A stretch of 64,000 nucleotides of DNA from Angiostrongylus vasorum (GCA_018806985.1 JADANN010000468.1:5812072-5876071), one strand, 5' to 3'. Shown: positions 22,936 to 36,576, numbered from the stretch's first letter. Translations and numbers: made by a program. The notes: generated by a model not told the origin, from the letters alone.

Positions 22936-25900
22936 CTATGGAGGTTCTTCATTTGGGTCGAAAAACTGACTCGTTATGGCATAAAAGTGACGTAGTTTAG
23001 GCTGGCAACTTGGTAGATCTTTCACGAGTTTCACCACAGCGCGGAAAGCAGATACTGCTCGGTTCAACAACCAAGCTGGATTCTGTCTACTGTTCACAGT
23101 TTCCTAAAAACGAATACTTCCTTCTTATGTAGGCATAAAGTTAAGGTTTGAAAAGACGCAACCAGCTGGAAAAAATCGAATAATTCGTGGTTAAAACTGA
23201 AAAATAAGAAAGTACTCTCTTACTAAGGAGAATCTAGTGATCTAATCAGTTATCTAGTTCAAAGTGATTCATATTAACTCCACAACTTGAAGAACTCAGA
23301 ACTTTTGCTCAGTAGTAGTTGTAACACTTTCCTACATTAATGCGGCTACAGCTAAAAAATGATTTATGCGCAAAAAAAACCAAAGTAATGACATTCCTAC
23401 ATAAACATTAGAACTACAGCACTAAATATATCGACAATGAACTACGTGGAACCTGACCTAAAGTGGTAATCTTCAACTCTATTAAAATTGACACTGCACC
23501 CAAAGCACAAGTTAGAATTTTCATCAAAGTATAAGTAAGAGACTCACTTCTATGAACCCATTGAAGGCAGAGCCGAACTCATTAAAACCACTGCGTATTT
23601 GGGGAGGAATCAGTGGAAGCAATTCTTCGAGTGCCATTTTTAGATATGTGACCTTCATAGCTGTATCGTGGTCCATAAGTGGGACTCTGAAGCAGCTACG
23701 GTACAGAATATCACGATTTATTTGCATCACGGCCTCAAATCAACATTAATATTATCTTGTATTGCTTCTACTAATTACTTAGAAATAGATTTCTATAGTT
23801 ACGCAGTCCAGATTGTCCAAAATTAAAACAGCCTTCACGTATGTAAAATCGAAGCCTAGAAATTCAAACAAATCTGAGCACCACGTATACTCTAAGAGTT
23901 CAACAAACCTCCCCGTGGGTATACCTACCCTTGAAAATAAAGTCTAAATTCGCCATAAACTTAAAACGAAGGCCTCACACGAAACATATGATACTTTCAT
24001 GCTATGATGCCCTGTGAGAAATTCTAGCACAAAGGACGAATGGTGACTAAAGACGCCTGGTCCACTCAAATGAACTAAGTGAGTACACATAAGACAAACT
24101 ATTATGTTGAAATTGCTTAATTCGGAATCCTACTTCAAACTCCTTTTTTGAGTTTTGCAACTTTATGGATATAAATAGATGGACAGAAGATGAGTAAACA
24201 ATGTTGTCACATGTAATTTCTACGAAGACACGCTCAACAGTGCAGTAAAACCACCAAGAAAACTAAATGCGAGAAGAACACCTGGTTTCTCAAAAGCTGC
24301 TGATGGGCTTGCTGCATTGGACCCATATTAGTCAATCCTAATGTCCCAACCATCAGTGCTGTACCAAAACCTACTGGACGACCATACGCGTTCATTTCCT
24401 GAAGAACTAAATCATAGTGCAAACGATAACGTCGATGGGAAAGCCAACTTAACGGTACGGTGAAAAATTTGTGGGAAAAAACAACCGTACAGTCACGACC
24501 ATTTTAATTTGTTGGGAATTTTCAATAACATATTTCTCAAACCGACCGTCATTTAGCCTCGCTAGTAATAATGAATACCTTCATCGATTGTTGAGCTAAC
24601 ATAAGGTTGACGTACATGTTTGTTTGGCTAACCTAACGACGTCGTCGTCTTCCTCAGAGCCGATGATCCGAGTCGTTGTCCATAGTTTCGCTTCTCTCGT
24701 TGTGGTTTCTTTGTCGTCGTATCGAAACAGATCTTCTCCACCGAAACACCGCTCAAATGAGGCGATCTCATCTAGCGATGCTCTTTTATACAGGGTGATG
24801 GTTGTTGATATGACTATCCGTTGACAATAATTCATTTTTCAATGAATAATCCAAAGCCGCACCAGTCGGTACTATGCTAGCTAGCAAGCAGCTAATAGCA
24901 AAACTGAGACCGACTCTAAGGAGGACGAAGATGTCGAAACGTTACCCAAACAAACATGTATATCAACCTGGTCTTAGTCCAACAATCGAAGGTTTTGAAT
25001 GACATAATTAGCTCAGATGCTATCTTTTCCAAAAATTCAACCTTGTCCCGCTCGTAATCATTCCAAGCTTCTTTCAACTCCTCTTCTGACAGTTTTTCTT
25101 CCTCTAAATGCGCAAATAAAGTGTCATGTTGGAAGTAATCGACGACCGCGTCTTTTTTCGATAGCAAAATTTCAGCAAGCAGGCGATCCTTAACAATGGA
25201 CAGTTGACTTGAGATTAAATCTAACAATTAAGTTCTACACACTGCTTGCACCTTTGGTGGAGCAAAGCTAGGTCTTTTGTTAGCATCGTTTGGATCTAAC
25301 TCATTCGGATTGAACCTAAAAAACGTAAGTGGTACGATGGAACTGCACATTGAACTACAGAAATAAGACCACAAAATTCACTTATAAAGTTCTTCGAGAT
25401 CGTGACCATCATAGTGCCGCTGGATTTGAGCTTCATCAACAACACGCATAGAAGTGGACTCTTTTGTGACTTGACGCTTGTAGATTCGTTCCTCCATAGT
25501 ACCCTAAATACTTCCTCTCATAATCATAATGAAAATAGGCAGAGATTTAAAAGTAGAAGACTGAAACTAGACCCGCCTGTGCAATAAATCGGTAAATGTA
25601 AACTGGTTTTGTTTGACCAAATCGATACACACGGAAAAGCGATTGAGTATCGTGCGAAGGATTCCAGCACGCGTCGAATATTATAACCCGATTAGCAGCA
25701 ACCATATTGGTGCCAAGTGAACCCGCACGGGTAGAAATCAACATTAGTCGAGCACGTAAATTGAGGGGATTATTGAACTTCGTTTGAACCGTATCTCTTT
25801 TTCCCGACTGCACTGACCCATCAATCACCATGTAATCTCGCCCTTCTTTCCAACCCCATTTCTCTCCAACAGCTTTCACAGCTTCATGGCCATCGGCGAA

Positions 25901-28900
25901 CCATTCTTTCGTCTCATCAAGATATTCTAACGTCCTTTTTATCAAATTCAATGACTCTAAGGACTGAGAGAAAACTAGCAACTTGTCGCCGATTTCTTCA
26001 CACTTCTTAAGAATGTCTATAAGAAGCACCAATTTATTGCTTAGTGTGTAGTCATTTCGATCACTTGGTGATATCAGCCCAGACTGAGCATACCACCCAC
26101 TATACTCAGGTGGTGTTTCAACATCACGACCATCCAACTCTGGTTCTTCTCCTCCAAGTCTACGCGACTTTCTTACCTTATTCTTCTCAACTCCATCAGG
26201 AAATGTGTTCTCGTTGTCAGAGGAAAGCAAGATTACATCACTATCACTAGCTTCTGCGTTCGACTTCAGCTTCTTTTTGTTCGTTGACGACTTCACCAAG
26301 CCCTTGTCATCTTCGCCTTCGTAATCCGATTCACTACTACTTTCCGAACTGTCAACGACGAAATCTTCATCTTCTAACATTTCATCACGAAGAATACGCT
26401 CTCTTTCTTGCTTCTCTTCGTGAAGAATTAGCAAGTAAGGATGTGTCCACACACGAGCTAATACGTGGTAGTCCGGCAAAAGTCGCCTTGATAAGCGACC
26501 ACCGTCGTTCGCTACACCCTCCAAGAAGGCCCTATATAGATCACATTGTCGAGGTGTTAGCCTAACGTTGACTACATACTCTTGCTTAGGTGGAACTGCA
26601 TCCATCAAAACCCTATAGTCCTTGCGATCAACGCATTTTTTAAGATGTTCGAACAGTACATGGCAACGCCGTTTCATAAAACGAACTTCAAGTGGTGTAG
26701 CATCTTTCAGCCGACCTCTAGTAATTATATTCGCAAAACGGTTCGCGAATTCAGTTTTGGTCCCTAGTAAACCAGGTTTGACGAAGCTCACCATACAGTG
26801 ATATTCCATCAAATTGTTTTGGAGAGGCGTCCCTGTGAGGCAAATTCGTCTCTTTGTTCGAATCTTCACCATTGTTCTGGATAACGCCGACTCATCATTC
26901 TTCAGTTTATGTGCTTCATCACATACTACTATGTCTGGGCCAGGATCTTGCAGATACTCCCTGAACTGCTGCTGTAACTTCAATAATCGTTTATTTCTTC
27001 TCGAAACCTTTTTCTGTTGCCCTTTTTTCTTTTTGTTGTCGTCATCGTGTGTTAGTATACGAAACATATCGTATCCTATTATCATCACAGAAGGAATTTC
27101 ACAATTATACCAATTTTCCAATGCTGAATGCCGATCATTGTATGTTTTAAACGAGTCCAATTCCATAACATCAATTACAGCAAGCTCTGGATCATTATCT
27201 TCAAGCCACTTTTGGAACTCCTTGAACCAGTTAATGACCACATTCTTGGGCACTACTATAAGCACTCTTTTTGCATACCCCTCAGTTTTCGGATGTGTCA
27301 TCACAGTATGGAGAAATGTGATGACCTGTAAAGTCTTCCCAAGTCCCATACAATGTGCCAAAATTCCTCCTCCTCCTTCTCCACCTAGTCTGTCAATGGA
27401 CTCGAACACACAATCATACATGAATTGAATTCCTTCAGCTTGATGAGGCTTGAGAACGCGAACAAGAGAAGCATGAACAGCGACTGGAACTGGTGGATCT
27501 CCATTTTTGTCTGGATCAACAACAACGGACTTAAGTTTCTGGACGGAATTACTACCATTCACAAGTGCAGAAGCAATGTCTACACCCTCCATCAATTCAA
27601 TGCCATTAAACTCCTTTTGTTTTTGTTCTAGGCGTTTGCGACGTTCCTTCTCAGCTTTTTCCGCCTCTAATGTTTCCTGCTGTAGCTTATCTTTGGTCAT
27701 GATTCTCTTAGGTGCGCGGCTTCCCCTACTACTTTTTTCATTCGATGCAACATCATCGTCGGAATCTCCCTCAATTATTTTCGTTCTCTTAGACTTGCGT
27801 CTCCGAATTACCACTTCTTCTTCATCTGTTGCGCTTTTCTCACTTTCAGCAGAACCCGTTGTATCCCCAATATTGGCTTCGGAGTCAGAAGCTATCAACT
27901 GCCGCTGCCTCTTCCGTTTCGCCTTCTTTGAAGGTTGTAAAGCCACCTCGTCACCACGTGAAAAATTATCAGTGTCACTGGAAGACGACTGCAGAAGCTT
28001 CCGAGCAGAAGATACAAGATTGGAAAGTTCTTTCTCATTTTTTGATAACTTTCGACGTGATGCAATGTTATCCTCGTCGTCCGACGAATCCTCACCAAAC
28101 CCAGAATTGACATGTGATCCGCTAATCTCGATGGAACTGTCCCGTGTCAAAATATTCTGTTTCTCCCGGTTGTTGAGCTTCAATTTTCTAGACAGAGAAC
28201 CATCATTAGTTTTTCTTAACACAGCACTTTTACTCCTCGTACGAGTGTTTCTCACAATATCGCCATTCTAAAAAAAATTTTTTTTGCTTTCCCATAATCT
28301 CTCATGGTAAATAAAACTTTCACAAAAGTAGAAGCATAGGATGGTAACCTCTTTGGCAATAGCAACAGCTTCCGAATATTCGCTAGAGGTGCTACTGCCT
28401 TCTTCAGCTGTCTCACGCATCTGTTCATTTAGAGCTGCATTCGCCCTGCGCAGAAGACGTTCAGGATCCTCATCAGATTCTTCGCCTTTTATTTTCCGTC
28501 CCTCTGATGAGTGTTTCTGTAACGTTACAGCTTGGAACGATGAACAAGTCATTTCATGAACAAAAGAAAAGCTCTGCACGTAGTTATCTTTTGAAGTCCA
28601 AAATTGCTAAATTAACTCTTTCGTTACGAAGCAGATTAGGGATAACTGACGATAACTGCATTATTAGAATATATAGAGTTCATAACTTTATAGATTTACA
28701 GAATAAACATTTCTCTATCGTATTAACAGCTATACATCCTTCTACAGTTAGATGTTCAGAGTTCAACGTTTCAAAAATTGATAGAACATAATTCATTAGA
28801 ATTTCTAAACGGAAGAACAGCAGCCGCAAACATAAAAACTGAGGAGAACTGGGTTGTCATGTTGGACGAAAATGCACTTTTTTATACCATCTTGTACTTG

Positions 28901-31900
28901 AGATATGAGCCTTGTACAAAATAGAAGAAATATATGTCATCGGTTCAAGGAAATCAGAGTTTTTCTGAGACAAAAACTAAAAGACTTTCATCCTGTCGGT
29001 AAAGCTTTGCACAATGTTTTCAACGTAATTAGTGGAATTCACTAGGAACTGAGATATCTTGGTTCAAATTAGAGATCCCGCTGGCGAATTAAGTGTTAGA
29101 GAATAATTAAGTTGCTCTACAAAGATAAAACGAAGATAATCCGAAACAACTAAAACTACGGACATACTCAACTTTTACAGAATCTTTTCTCATACACCAG
29201 TTCATAGCATCATATGAACGCGGGCATTTCCGTCTCATGCATAAAAAAAATACTATGAAGTTCTACGAGAATTTTTTGGTACACATTTCACTCAGTACCG
29301 AGCTGATATATAAATGAACACCTTTTTCCCCTTTCTTAAAGATTTTCCGGCCAGTTGACGTCTTTCTTCCCGTATGAGTTCTTGCATCTCAAAATCCTCG
29401 TCACTTACAACGTCGATAGTACCGCCACTGAATAAAACTATGTTTATGACGGAGTACATTATAAAACACCCTAACTCACTAATTGCTGCCGAGAACACTA
29501 ACACTTACTCGGACATTTTATCATCGATTGTAATTACATCAACATCAACACCCGTCATATCCGACTTGTTCTCAAGCTTATCTCCACTCAAGTGTCCTGT
29601 GTCTGTCTCATCAAAACTGGGCGCTTCAACCTTTAACCGAGAATTCGGAGAAACTGCGTTACTGTTATGGCCGCCGTCTTCGGTCCTAACAAATGGAAAC
29701 GAATCGCTGTTTGACGACGATGCTGGCGCAGAAGTACCCTAGCTGTAATGCTCCCTTGTGAAACTCTTTCGATATGATCACTAAGTCAACTCACAGAAGA
29801 TCCACAACAACAACAACACAAACGGGTCCCGCTGGCGAGTCAAGTCGTTGGTCCCAGCTGGGCAGTTTGCCAGATGGGCTGGGATCAGACGGATGTGGGG
29901 GCAGGGAGATAGTGTGTGTGGGTCGGAGACGAGCGGGAATGGCGAACGAGAGACACACATCGGCAAACAAGCGATGCGAGTGGACGAGTTTGCACAACTA
30001 CTTCACATAGTAGCTGGTTTTAAAAAAAAAGAAGGGACCCTCGTCATCTACTTACTATCGAATGGATCATCTCATAAGGTGTATATTGGCGTTGGTGAAT
30101 GGGGACTCTCATCTTGCAAACTAATGGACTTCCCCACCCCCCCTATTAATCAACCACTACTTGTTGATGATTTACTGTTTTCTACAAATCTGATAGTCAT
30201 TCTACCTCTGCTTCCCTCCAGTACGGTACTTTTACAGTCATCTAGGTTCAAAATGGTTCAAAGCAAGCTATGAAGTTGTGGATGTATCAAATATCGTTCA
30301 AAGTCAATAGTGGTAATGGAAATTATAACACCAAGTAATTAAGATGAAAGTAATGGTACTTCAATAATTATTACTCAACTACCTAAAACTAGAAACACGT
30401 AAGAGATCCCGGAACTGACTCTCTGCTAACCTCAGCACTGATCAACACGTAAGACACTTAGCTCATATTGGTTCGGAATAGGTATGTAAAACCGATTTCA
30501 TAATCGGAAACTGGTTGTGATCTTTCGTTTCCTTTCTGCTCACATTGAAGAGTTCAGTCTGCCATAGCGGCGTTATGAAAAAGAATAATTTGCAGGTAAG
30601 GCGCATTTTTAATTCAGCGATTATGTGACGCCTCCCAACAGTTTAGCGCCTCATCGTGGCTAGGTGTTCCTGGGTGTCGGACTGCGATGTTCAGCGGGGG
30701 GATTCATCCCCTGGCAGGGTCTCCCAAGCTGAGGAGTCCGGCGTTTCTATTAGGAAGCCCAGTTAAGAGTAAACGAATACCAGGATCCACCATCGTCCTG
30801 GTATCATACTAGTCGCATGGTGGCAAACCTCCCTCTGATCCACAAAGGGCGGCGAATGCATGTGGTGCTGACGATCTGGGGCAGACGTTGGCCAGGCTGA
30901 CCCCGGGACCCCAGGGGACCATGGTTGCTAAACCAGCAAAACTCCGAAAAAAATGGATATTTTGCTGGGGGCCCGCACAACCAGTGAGGAAGGGCCATTC
31001 AAGTATCAACCAAGTAAGTAAGATTATGTGACGTACTAGGTAAACAAAAGAGATGAACAACTCATTAACCAGAAGGTAAAAACAAAAAGTGTTGAACGAA
31101 AAAACTACCAGTACCGTTTGAATTTGATGAGTGTCCTCTTCTACAACCAAACTACTGCAAGCACCATCAGCCCCGTCAACACGTCCTCTGGCAGTCGCGT
31201 CGATCTCGATTCTATCAATCCTATCTTCCTTAAAGTCCATATCATCGGTATTTTCTTCATTCCTTCTCGGATGAGATCCCTGTAAGAATTCATCGTTGAC
31301 TTCTGTCGTATTTTTACCACCAAAAAATTGTAAGCTGTGGTGCAACATCGTCTGTACCTCATCTCCCCAAAACTAACCAATATTTTCATCGAAGCGTCTA
31401 CAAAAAAACGCCGTTAATAGATTTCAAGTAGTTCTTCGAAGATTTTCACCATCACTAATAAAATTATTTTGAACGGCATTTTTATATCAAATTTTGGGAA
31501 TTTCCATCGATTCCAAGTATTGTGAATAGATATCTACCTTCGTTTTATAACTTTTTACTTCGTTATACTTACTACTGAGCAACCGATCTTGCAACTGAGA
31601 GTCGTTGCAAAAAAATTAGAACGTCTACGGAAAACCTATTCGCCCAAGTGTTACGTGGACACAGAAAACATTTAAAAAAAACGACTTCATTCGAGGTTTC
31701 CATAAACTACATAGAAATCTGAGTCCATTGGAGACTAGATCAAAAATCTGAACAACAAATACGTTAATCTGTACTTTATAGTGATGTATGCACATGATAC
31801 AAAGACCCTCCCGGTGAGATGAAAAAGCTTGGTGAGCACATGATCGAATCAGTATCGTGTTCTTGATGAACGACATTACCAGTATTGCGTTGCCCTCACC

Positions 31901-34900
31901 TTGTTGCTGTATTATATTACATTGTTTGCAGTGGCGCGGGTAGCACAATGGAAGTGATAAGTGATGCCATTTAACACGTACAAAATCTCGATTCGACCCC
32001 GTACCAGGCCAACCAGTTCTCTCATCTATCCGGTCTCGGGAATTTAGTAACAGGTGTATCTGGAAAGCTCTGATGGACCTACAAGACTTAGTAACGCTCT
32101 AGCACGGCTATCCGAAAATTCTACGCAAAATCGACGCAGCAAGCATTCAAGGCCAAAGTGATCAAAAATCCTCAAGCGGCAGCCGAAAGCACACGCAAAA
32201 TCGAAGACACTGATGACGGATGCAAGAAAACGAACGTAAGAAGTGCCGGGATCCACAGAGTGCGACACATGTGATGTCGGGTCACGAAGAGTTATATCAA
32301 AAATTCCGTTGGGTTGAACTCGTCACTGCGTAACCAAGTTCGTTGGAACATAAGTAATAGAAATATGGATGTCCAGTATTATATGTTATTCGTTCAAAGA
32401 CTATGTGAACATAGGAAACATAAAAATTAACTCTGGGAAGCTTAGGTCTCTGGGAACCGTCATATACGTGGAATTTACGTACGTTATTCTGGTCTTCACA
32501 GCCAGATGTAACACTGTCACGTTCTAGAGTAGGATGAACATCGACACCATCGTCCGAATTGGCTGAATCGATATCATCGTCCAAGTACACCCTGAAGAAA
32601 CAATTTCGATATAATATTGGTTCACACAATTACACATGCCTACATATCTCTTAGCCAAAAAAGAAAAGAATGTCTTGTTAATAATTAGCACGTTAATAAC
32701 TGGTACAACAAGCATTATGGAAGGATTGAGAAGGGCGATTTGAAAAAGATGACCAAAGCTACCTTGGCGATTGTCTGGTTTGCCTATTGATTGCCTTGTG
32801 CAAGCGAAAACTCATTGTACATACCAAAGTCACTGGATAAAATCCAATCAGTCACAATTCTGACACCGATTTTGCTGAGTAGTGATAAGCAGTCATGTGT
32901 GAAGTACTTCAGTCCACATTTTCTATCGTTATTCGACTAAGAGATAGTGTTATAAACCATTACAATACTGTTTTTTATCGTCGTCCCATGAAAAGTGGTC
33001 TGACAGGGAAACACCAACCCGTCAAAGCTATTCGCCGTCGCAGTGGAATAGTGATGTCGCGCTAATAAAATGAGTACAGCATGATGCAAAATTGTTATCA
33101 AATGCTAGTTATGGCGATGATATCGTGAAGATTCCGAAAGCCCAAACAACTAGACGAAGGGTAAAACAGCAAATCCATCGAGTAATAAAGCCGATTCATG
33201 TTAATTCATTGCCCAGATGAGAATGAATCCAAATGGAGATTTCTGAGGACCAAATCGCTTGTGTATGTATGAAGGAGAATTCTCGTTTAGTTGTTTCAGC
33301 ACTCTGGTTTTAAACGTTAACAAGGTCCAGAATTTTTATGCGCCTCCTACAAAGTGCTTGAAAGGCGTTTTTCGAAATATAACCAGCGCACACAACATAA
33401 ACTAAGACTACGCAGTCTATACCTTCGAGAACACTATGTTTTTGAAATTGAGGATATTTACCAGAAGGAAGCGATACACAGATGGGGAAACTAGGATACC
33501 TGTCAGCCGTTCCAATAAATTTTCACTAGCAACTACAGAGTATCTCTTGGACAATCCTCGACCTACTTGAGTAGTAGCTGCCTTCATATTTTAATCAAGA
33601 AGACGAAGATGGATACTCCCACTTAATTACTTCACTCTGGCTGAGCAAAGAAAATTTCAAAGCCAAAAAATCAGAAGTTGGAAACCAAATTGGCAAGATG
33701 AGATTCGCAAAAAAGTGGAACACTAGGACAAAATTCTAAGTAATGAAACTATGACTTAAAACGTCATAAACGAACGACAAATCCACAACATGAAAATCAA
33801 ATACTCATTGAATAGTCGTGAAAACTGTAACCAACCTGTAGCGGTTCAACTCATTAAGTCCAGCCTTTTCCCAGCTTCCGATAATTGAAGCATGTTTGCT
33901 CTTATACTCGGAAAATAGTAGGCTCATTGCAGTAACTGCTTCTACGTTTCTCGAGGCAAGAGTGTCTTGGTAATGTCTTTCATGGTTTTGATTACTAGCA
34001 CTTTGCTTAGCTTCTTCTAAGCGCTGCCGAGTCTGGAAAGATATGTTGTTTTTTGCGTCTTGCGTTCTTACTTACTTTGATACTTTGATGGCCCGTCCTC
34101 AACGGTTGTGCGGGCCCTAGCATAATCTCCATTTTTTCGGAGTTTTGCTGGTTTACCAACCGTGGTTCCCTGGGTCCCCGGTCAGCCTAACCAAAGTCTG
34201 CCCCCAGGTCGTCACCACCACATGCATTCGCCGCCCTTGTGGATCAGAGGAAGGTTTGCCACCATGCGACTAGTATTATATCACGACGATGGTGGATCCT
34301 GGTATTGGTTTACTCTTAGCTGGGGTTCCTCATGGAAACTCCAGACTCCTTCTCAGCTTGGGAGATGCTGCCAAGGGAATGAATCTCTCCACTGTACCTC
34401 GCAGCCCGAAACCCAGCAACACCTCCCAGTCACGAAAAGGCGGTAAACCGTTGCAAAGGTCTTGTGTTCACATCATCTAAAATTTTGCTCAACAAACTCC
34501 GATAGCAACAAATACAATGACCAGGTGATGAAAGCAACGAATGGAAGTAGGAAGAAATAGAGACCTAGAAAACATCGAACCAAAGATAAACTGGAATAGT
34601 AGGACAAAGTATAAATGCCCTTACAACAAAGGGAATAACATGAAGCTCGAATATCTTAATAATACATGTAAAATAAACTAACATATGATTCTCTTATTCT
34701 AGTCAAAAAGGTTACCTACCAAATGGACAACTTTGAGGTGATTATGAAACATGGTTTCATAAGTCAATAAGCCACTGAGTATCTGATCACTGGCCACATC
34801 TGCATCAAGTTCCTCTCCACTGAAAGTTGAAATCGAAATACTTCTTATTTTTGAAGAAACATGCGAATTTCGTAATCAACTTAAAAAATGCTACTGTGTT

Positions 34901-35779
34901 AAGCGTTATCAGATTCTTTGAGCAAAGAAATCTAATGCATAGGTTTCAAGTATTCCTTTATTCTAGATTGCAGTGCAAAAAACCTCCCAACGGCTTACCG
35001 CCTCATCGTAGCTAGGACGTATTCCTGGGTTTCGGGCAGCGATACAGAGCGAGTAGGGTCTCCCAAACTGAGGAAGCGTCAGGCATTTCCATCAGGTAGT
35101 CCATTAAACAAATACCAGGATCCACCACTGTACTGGTATTAAACCAGTCGCATGATGGAAAATCTCCCTCTGATCCACAAAGGCGGCGACTGCCTGGGGG
35201 CAAACTTTGGCCAGGCTGACCTGAGGACGCCAGGCAAACACAATGTTAAACCAGCTAAACTACGATGTACTGAGGCCCGTACAACCAGTAAGGGCAGGCC
35301 GTACAAGTATCCAAGTGAGTAAGTACGGTGCAAAAAAAAACTCTTTACATTAGGAAGAAAACAATCGTGGAAAATTGGACAAAAATGCCATGTAAAACGA
35401 AGCTTGTTTGAGTTACTCTACTGGAATACTGTCCACAAATATCACTAGCTCGATATCGATAGAAAAGAAGGTAAAAATGGTGACAGTCTTCGAAAAGCTG
35501 TATTGATGGAACATGCAAGTATCATGGGCTTGGTTTATAAACCTGGACGACTTTTCTGCGGTACGTGCCTATAAAGAATTCAATTCTATCAAGAAACCTT
35601 TCCCACAGTATCGAAGCACAAATGTTTCGAAAATACTGCCCTAAAACAATAATGAAAACAGAAAAAAAAACTCACGGAGTGACCTTGGTAAGTGATGACG
35701 TCGATGATGGAGAACCGGTGGCAAGTTCAGCTTCAGCGGAACCAACCGTGGAAGTACTCTCTAACTGGTGACCAACCAT
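22936..35779 (-). CDS. xnp-1: ATRX/XNP-1 SNF2-family chromatin remodeller, complete
   Basis: Nuclear DNA-dependent ATPase of the ATRX group (heterochromatin, germline and cell-fate control in worms). Fifteen exons on the minus strand chain in phase from ATG at 35779 to TAG at 22936: 35779-35676, 34819-34720, 34032-33836, 32591-32483, 31279-31115, 29738-29509, 29427-29322, 28516-28349, 28267-25577, 25503-25382, 25315-25252, 25188-25042, 24398-24282, 23733-23548, 23103-22936; 1557 residues. The 897-codon exon carries the motor: GLGKT (about residue 701), DEAH (843), LTGTPLQNN (870), STRAGSLG (1238) and RVYRFGQT (1272). The next exon begins [12 protein letters not shown], the ATRX signature after the second RecA lobe, and exon 12 (DRLLAEIL...[11 protein letters not shown]) matches the ATRX C-terminal region. 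The N-terminal ~590 residues are acidic, Ser- and Lys/Arg-rich. I see no cysteine-rich ADD domain, as in C. elegans XNP-1 but unlike vertebrate ATRX. Intron 9 (25504-25576) is GC-AG. Its introns hold SINE, R1 and inverted PLE-like repeats. Confidence 0.93.
24600..24975. mobile_element. Inverted-repeat element with hammerhead-like arms, in xnp-1 intron 12
   Basis: Arms 24604-24664 and 24909-24972 are inverted copies of each other; both contain ACATGTTTGTTTGG followed by TAAC in one orientation. The right arm on the plus strand reads CTAAGGA, GAC-loop-GTC, GAAAC, GTT, a decayed hammerhead arrangement like that of the PLE ends. The unit lies wholly inside the 643 bp intron between xnp-1 exons 12 and 13. 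A second PLE family, or a MITE derived from it, is my inference. Confidence 0.5.
30631..31020 (+). repeat. R1 repeat copy in xnp-1 intron 5
   Basis: CCTCCCAACAGTTTAGCGCC start; ends GGCCATTCAAGTATCAACCA followed by AGTA units. One of the most complete copies. Confidence 0.78.
31931..32290 (+). repeat. SINE-B (second tRNA-derived family)
   Basis: Head GTGGCGCGGGTAGCACAATG and box B-like CTCGATTCGACCCCG, then a body unlike SINE-A that includes GGCAGCCGAAAGCACACGCA and GTGCCGGGATCCACAGAG. The same body recurs at 50449-50815. In xnp-1 intron 4. Confidence 0.6.
34072..34460 (-). repeat. R1 repeat copy in xnp-1 intron 2
   Basis: Reverse orientation: begins ACTTTGATACTTTGATGGCC, ends GGCGGTAAACCGTTGC. 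Confidence 0.78.
34984..35325 (+). repeat. R1 repeat copy in xnp-1 intron 1
   Basis: CCTCCCAACGGCTTACCGCC start, AGGCCGTACAAGTATCCAAG end followed by TGAGTAAGTA. Confidence 0.78.
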
Positions 35780-35811
35780 ATTTAGCACAACGTTCAACGA
35801 CGACACTGCAG

Positions 35812-35817
35812 CTGAAA
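35812..35817 (-). promoter_or_regulatory. Probable SL trans-splice acceptor of xnp-1
   Basis: TTTCAG on the minus strand, 32 bases upstream of the ATG at 35779. The perfect nematode acceptor consensus with no upstream in-frame exon suggests trans-splicing. Confidence 0.5.
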
Positions 35818-36129
35818 TTTAAAGCTCAGTAAACCTTATCAGTCAATTCACTTAACTTGTTATAACAAACATCGTTTCATAGACTCCTTAATTAGCATGA
35901 CATGAATAACCGTGACCAAACGTGAAATCCTCGTATCAACGTTTATTGCAAAAACGCAGAGAGAAATCTTCCGCTCGGAACAGAATGAAATTGCTAACAA
36001 GCAAGTTACTAGGTTCTTGATTAGCTCTATACGACTCTGTTAACAGAAGACAAGTAAGTTACGACGTTTTTGACAGGCTTACACAATTGAGGAGGAAACG
36101 GTTAGTGTGTTAAGAAACTATTCTATGTT

Positions 36130-36318
36130 CAATGTGATTGAAATCTTGGTTTAGAATTTTCTCTGTTTGGTTATGGAGATGTTTCGCTGAATAGACTACA
36201 GTCAATTAGACCTTTCAAGATTTTGAGGATGGCGAAATCCGCAGAAAGTTCAGCTTTTTCTGTCAATAAAGAATAAAGTGACCCCTCGTGTTTGCTCAAC
36301 AAGAATATAAAGAACTAC
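36130..36318 (+). mobile_element. Penelope-like element, 3'-terminal fragment
   Basis: Shares the run TTTCTCTGTTTGGTTATGGA with the PLE copy at 49270, then TCAATTAGACCTTTCAAGAT, a decayed hammerhead core (TTGAGGA, stem, GAAAG) and the terminal CCTCGTGTTTGCTCAAC. No coding part remains. Confidence 0.65.
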
Positions 36319-36576
36319 ATGACTTCGTCCATCTAACACTTTATTGGCTACGATGAGTACATTTGTATAAACTCTCGAGCTCCAATGCTGAATCCTACAA
36401 GAGCATTCCCATCCACTCATGAATACCAATCGCTAAGCAACGTGAGCGCGTTCAAAGGATGCGGTAATAGGGTTAAATGCGGCCTAAGATCACCTTTGTA
36501 CCTCCAGTGGAGAGCAGATAGATTTAGGAAATGGATATCCCTGTCTCTGCTAGACTACAACGGCCTACCCACGTAA

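Noticed and set aside
24596..24835. 79-codon minus-strand ORF in xnp-1 intron 12
   Set aside because: Lies inside the inverted repeat element and is not in phase with xnp-1 exons.
27507..28271. 254-codon plus-strand ORF
   Set aside because: Antisense shadow of the xnp-1 helicase exon.
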